Assembly: GCA_023427925.1 (NCBI GenBank)
Contig: JAEYZS010000285.1
Span: 1-7,706, forward strand
Direction of reading: 5' to 3'
Origin: Pseudomonadota bacterium
GTDB lineage: Bacteria; Bdellovibrionota; Bdellovibrionia; Bdellovibrionales; JAEYZS01
DNA length: 7,706 bases
The stretch's first letter is position 1. Each line of letters starts with the position of its first letter. Shown piece after piece: positions 6,314-7,706 of this stretch. The translations under genes and the position numbers were made by a program. Under the pieces are notes generated by a model. The model did no database searches and was not told where the DNA came from. It worked only from the letters and a program-made list of their open reading frames with translations.

Positions 6314-7380
6314 ACTCTTGCCGTGATAAAGAGATCGTCACCGATTTTTTGACTCTTGATATTACTGAGATGTAACTTTTCTTTGAGCTTTGAAACTGCA
6401 AAGCTTTCGCTCCATGAGCGACCATTTTTAGTTCCAATAATGACCGGGGCTTGAAATAAATAAAGTCTTTGAAAAGCTCTTTGTGATAGAAATTCACTGT
6501 ATGTTTGGGCTCCACCTTCGACATAAAGTGAGTAGATCTTTTCCTCATAAAGTTTTTTAGTGAGATCATGCAGATCCAAGCTCCCCGACAAGAGAGGCTT
6601 GACTAGAATTATTTTGTAATCCGTGCTGACGACGGCATTTTCTTTGATTGCAAAGATGATATCTTTTTTATCATGAAACTCATTAATTCTATATCTAGAA
6701 ATGTTTTTTAAGAGCTTTCCTTCGGGATCAAGGATTACAACTTTGTTCTTTTTTCCCTGAAAGTTAGGGTGGCGAATGTTGAGCATTGGATCGTCAACAA
6801 CTAGAGTATTTCGTCCAACCGCAATTGCATCGTAACCTGCTCTTAGATAGTGGGAAAACTTTCTAGATTTTTCACCTGTGATCCATTGGCTTTCTCCACT
6901 TTTTAGAGCAATTTGTCCGTCAAGGCTCGAGGCCATCTTTAGAGCAACGAACGCCCTTTTTTCCCTTTGGTTCCACAAAAAGATTTCCGCCAAGTCTTCA
7001 CAGGCGTCGGACATACTTGTGAGTTCTCTGACTTCTTTACCCGCAGCCTTAAGTATATCTGCGCCATTTGAAGCTATAGGATTGGGGTCCTTTACTCCAA
7101 AAGTGACTGAGGCAATGGGAAGTTTAGCTAGCGCGTGAGCACATGATGGAGTTTTGCCTTCGTGAGCGCATGGCTCTAAGGTAACAATGACATGAGCCCC
7201 TTTAAGTTGATCTTCCGATAAATTTTTAAGTGCGTTGATTTCGGCGTGGGAGTCACCGTATTTTTCGTGTGCTCCCACGGAGATAAGTTCATAATTAGAA
7301 TTAAGGACCGCACAACCTACCAGAGGATTTGGACTTACGAATCCAAACCCCTTACTCCCCTCTTCAATGGCTTTGAGCAT
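6310..7380 (-). CDS. ribD: Bifunctional diaminohydroxyphosphoribosylaminopyrimidine deaminase / 5-amino-6-(5-phosphoribosylamino)uracil reductase
   Basis: RibD catalyses the two steps after GTP cyclohydrolase II in riboflavin synthesis: deamination, then NADPH-dependent reduction of the ribosyl side chain. Deaminase domain (1-~140): SPNPLVG at 16-22, H45-A-E47, and P70-C71 to C80 giving the Zn site H45/C71/C80 with E47 as proton shuttle. PSC replaces the usual PPC. Reductase domain (~143-356): KMASSLDGQIAL, SGESQWITG, the DAIAVGRNTLVVDDP segment, and EGGAQTYSEFL near the C-terminus. The length of 356 is normal. ATG 7380 aligns with an internal Met of the first helix in other RibD proteins, and the frame is open upstream to 7441-7443, so the true start may lie a few codons earlier (see findings). 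The gene is 29 bases downstream of hppD on the same strand, so the two are probably co-transcribed. Its TAA interlocks with the phhA TAG. Confidence 0.93.
   Translation of the reverse strand: MLKAIEEGSKGFGFVSPNPLVGCAVLNSNYELISVGAHEKYGDSHAEINALKNLSEDQLKGAHVIVTLEPCAHEGKTPSCAHALAKLPIASVTFGVKDPNPIASNGADILKAAGKEVRELTSMSDACEDLAEIFLWNQREKRAFVALKMASSLDGQIALKSGESQWITGEKSRKFSHYLRAGYDAIAVGRNTLVVDDPMLNIRHPNFQGKKNKVVILDPEGKLLKNISRYRINEFHDKKDIIFAIKENAVVSTDYKIILVKPLLSGSLDLHDLTKKLYEEKIYSLYVEGGAQTYSEFLSQRAFQRLYLFQAPVIIGTKNGRSWSESFAVSKLKEKLHLSNIKSQKIGDDLFITARV
6330..6350 (+). terminator. Weak candidate terminator for hldD-phhA
   Basis: Starting 16 bases past the phhA stop, AGAGATCG, loop TCAC, CGATTTTTT can form an 8-bp stem (two G-T pairs) ending in a T6 run. 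It lies inside the antisense strand of the ribD 3' end. The T-run is partly consumed by the stem and only two G-C pairs are present, so this is tentative. Confidence 0.3.
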
Positions 7381-7409
7381 TGCCTGCTCGAGAGTAAGCT
7401 CCGGTGAGA

Positions 7410-7706
7410 TTATAGAACACCTCTTACTTGTTGGTCTTTTTCAATAGCATCAAATAGCGCTTGGAAATTACCATCCCCAAACCCGTCATGACCTTTACGA
7501 TCGATCACTTCAAAGAAAATTGGTCCACACAAATTCTTGGTAAAGATTTGCAGTAAGTATCCTTTTTCGTCCCCATCCACTAGAATGCTAAGGTCTTTTA
7601 ATTGATTTACATCTTCTTTGACGTACCCGAGGCCGCGACTATCCAGCATGCCGTAATAAGTGTCGGGGGCGTCTAAGAAATCCACGCCATTATTTTGTAC
7701 ACTACT
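7410..7706 (-). CDS. hppD: 4-hydroxyphenylpyruvate dioxygenase, C-terminal part (cut by window edge)
   Basis: HppD is a non-haem Fe(II) dioxygenase converting 4-hydroxyphenylpyruvate to homogentisate in tyrosine catabolism. Only the last 98 residues are here, of a family length of about 350-380. They include the NNGVDFLDAPDTYY segment, LLQIFTKN, and GPIFFE-VIDRKG, whose second-Phe-following Glu (codon 7509-7511) is the third iron ligand. GFGDGNFQALFDAIE and the C-terminal RGVL follow. The frame continues unbroken to base 7706, so the apparent GTG at 7685 is an internal valine and not a start. The gene is directly upstream of ribD on the minus strand. Together with phhA it covers steps one and three of Phe degradation; the transaminase and homogentisate dioxygenase are not in view. 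Confidence 0.93.
   Translation of the reverse strand, partial: SSVQNNGVDFLDAPDTYYGMLDSRGLGYVKEDVNQLKDLSILVDGDEKGYLLQIFTKNLCGPIFFEVIDRKGHDGFGDGNFQALFDAIEKDQQVRGVL

Noticed and set aside
6386..6405. AGCTTTG / CAAAGCT 7-bp inverted repeat inside ribD
   Set aside because: It lies about 75 bases past the phhA stop with only a short TT after it, so it is a poor terminator and is explained by the coding sequence.
7683..7685. GTG at 7685 as a start for a 91-residue protein
   Set aside because: The HppD-like reading frame continues upstream to the window edge, so this is an internal Val codon.

Overview
The window is a gene-dense, AT-rich stretch from a Gram-negative bacterium. An ADP-heptose epimerase (HldD) implies LPS inner-core heptose. 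A long-form aromatic amino acid hydroxylase, a divergent SelO-like protein and a stearoyl-CoA-type desaturase would fit a Bdellovibrionota-like lineage, but that placement is inference from gene content, not from a marker gene. The first ~53 bases are not genomic. They read as the tail of the Illumina P5 oligo, an 8-base i5 index and a Nextera transposase adapter with a few substitutions, so base 1 is a contig end.

Layout, left to right: the 3' part of an unrecognised gene (+, to 495); a 621-residue SelO/YdiU-like pseudokinase-fold protein (+, 594-2459); a membrane acyl-CoA desaturase with a coiled-coil tail (-, 2456-3550); a short divergent promoter region (3551-3659); hldD (+, 3660-4643), overlapped by 4 bases by a long-form phenylalanine hydroxylase gene (+, 4640-6313); then, on the minus strand, ribD (6310-7380) preceded by the 3' third of hppD (7410-7706, cut by the window edge). 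No gap exceeds 110 bases. I see no RNA genes, insertion sequences, CRISPR arrays or attachment sites.

Functional links: PhhA (Phe to Tyr) and HppD (4-hydroxyphenylpyruvate to homogentisate) act two steps apart in Phe/Tyr catabolism, but lie on opposite strands and face each other with ribD between them. HldD and PhhA are probably translationally coupled although they serve unrelated pathways. Both tail-to-tail gene pairs overlap by exactly 4 bases through interlocking stop codons. A strong hairpin able to terminate the desaturase transcript lies inside the last codons of the SelO-like gene.

I found no clearly new multi-gene system. The points most worth a second look are the SelO-like protein with Arg at the usual catalytic-lysine position, the coding-embedded bidirectional terminator, the enlarged PhhA, and the adapter at the contig start.
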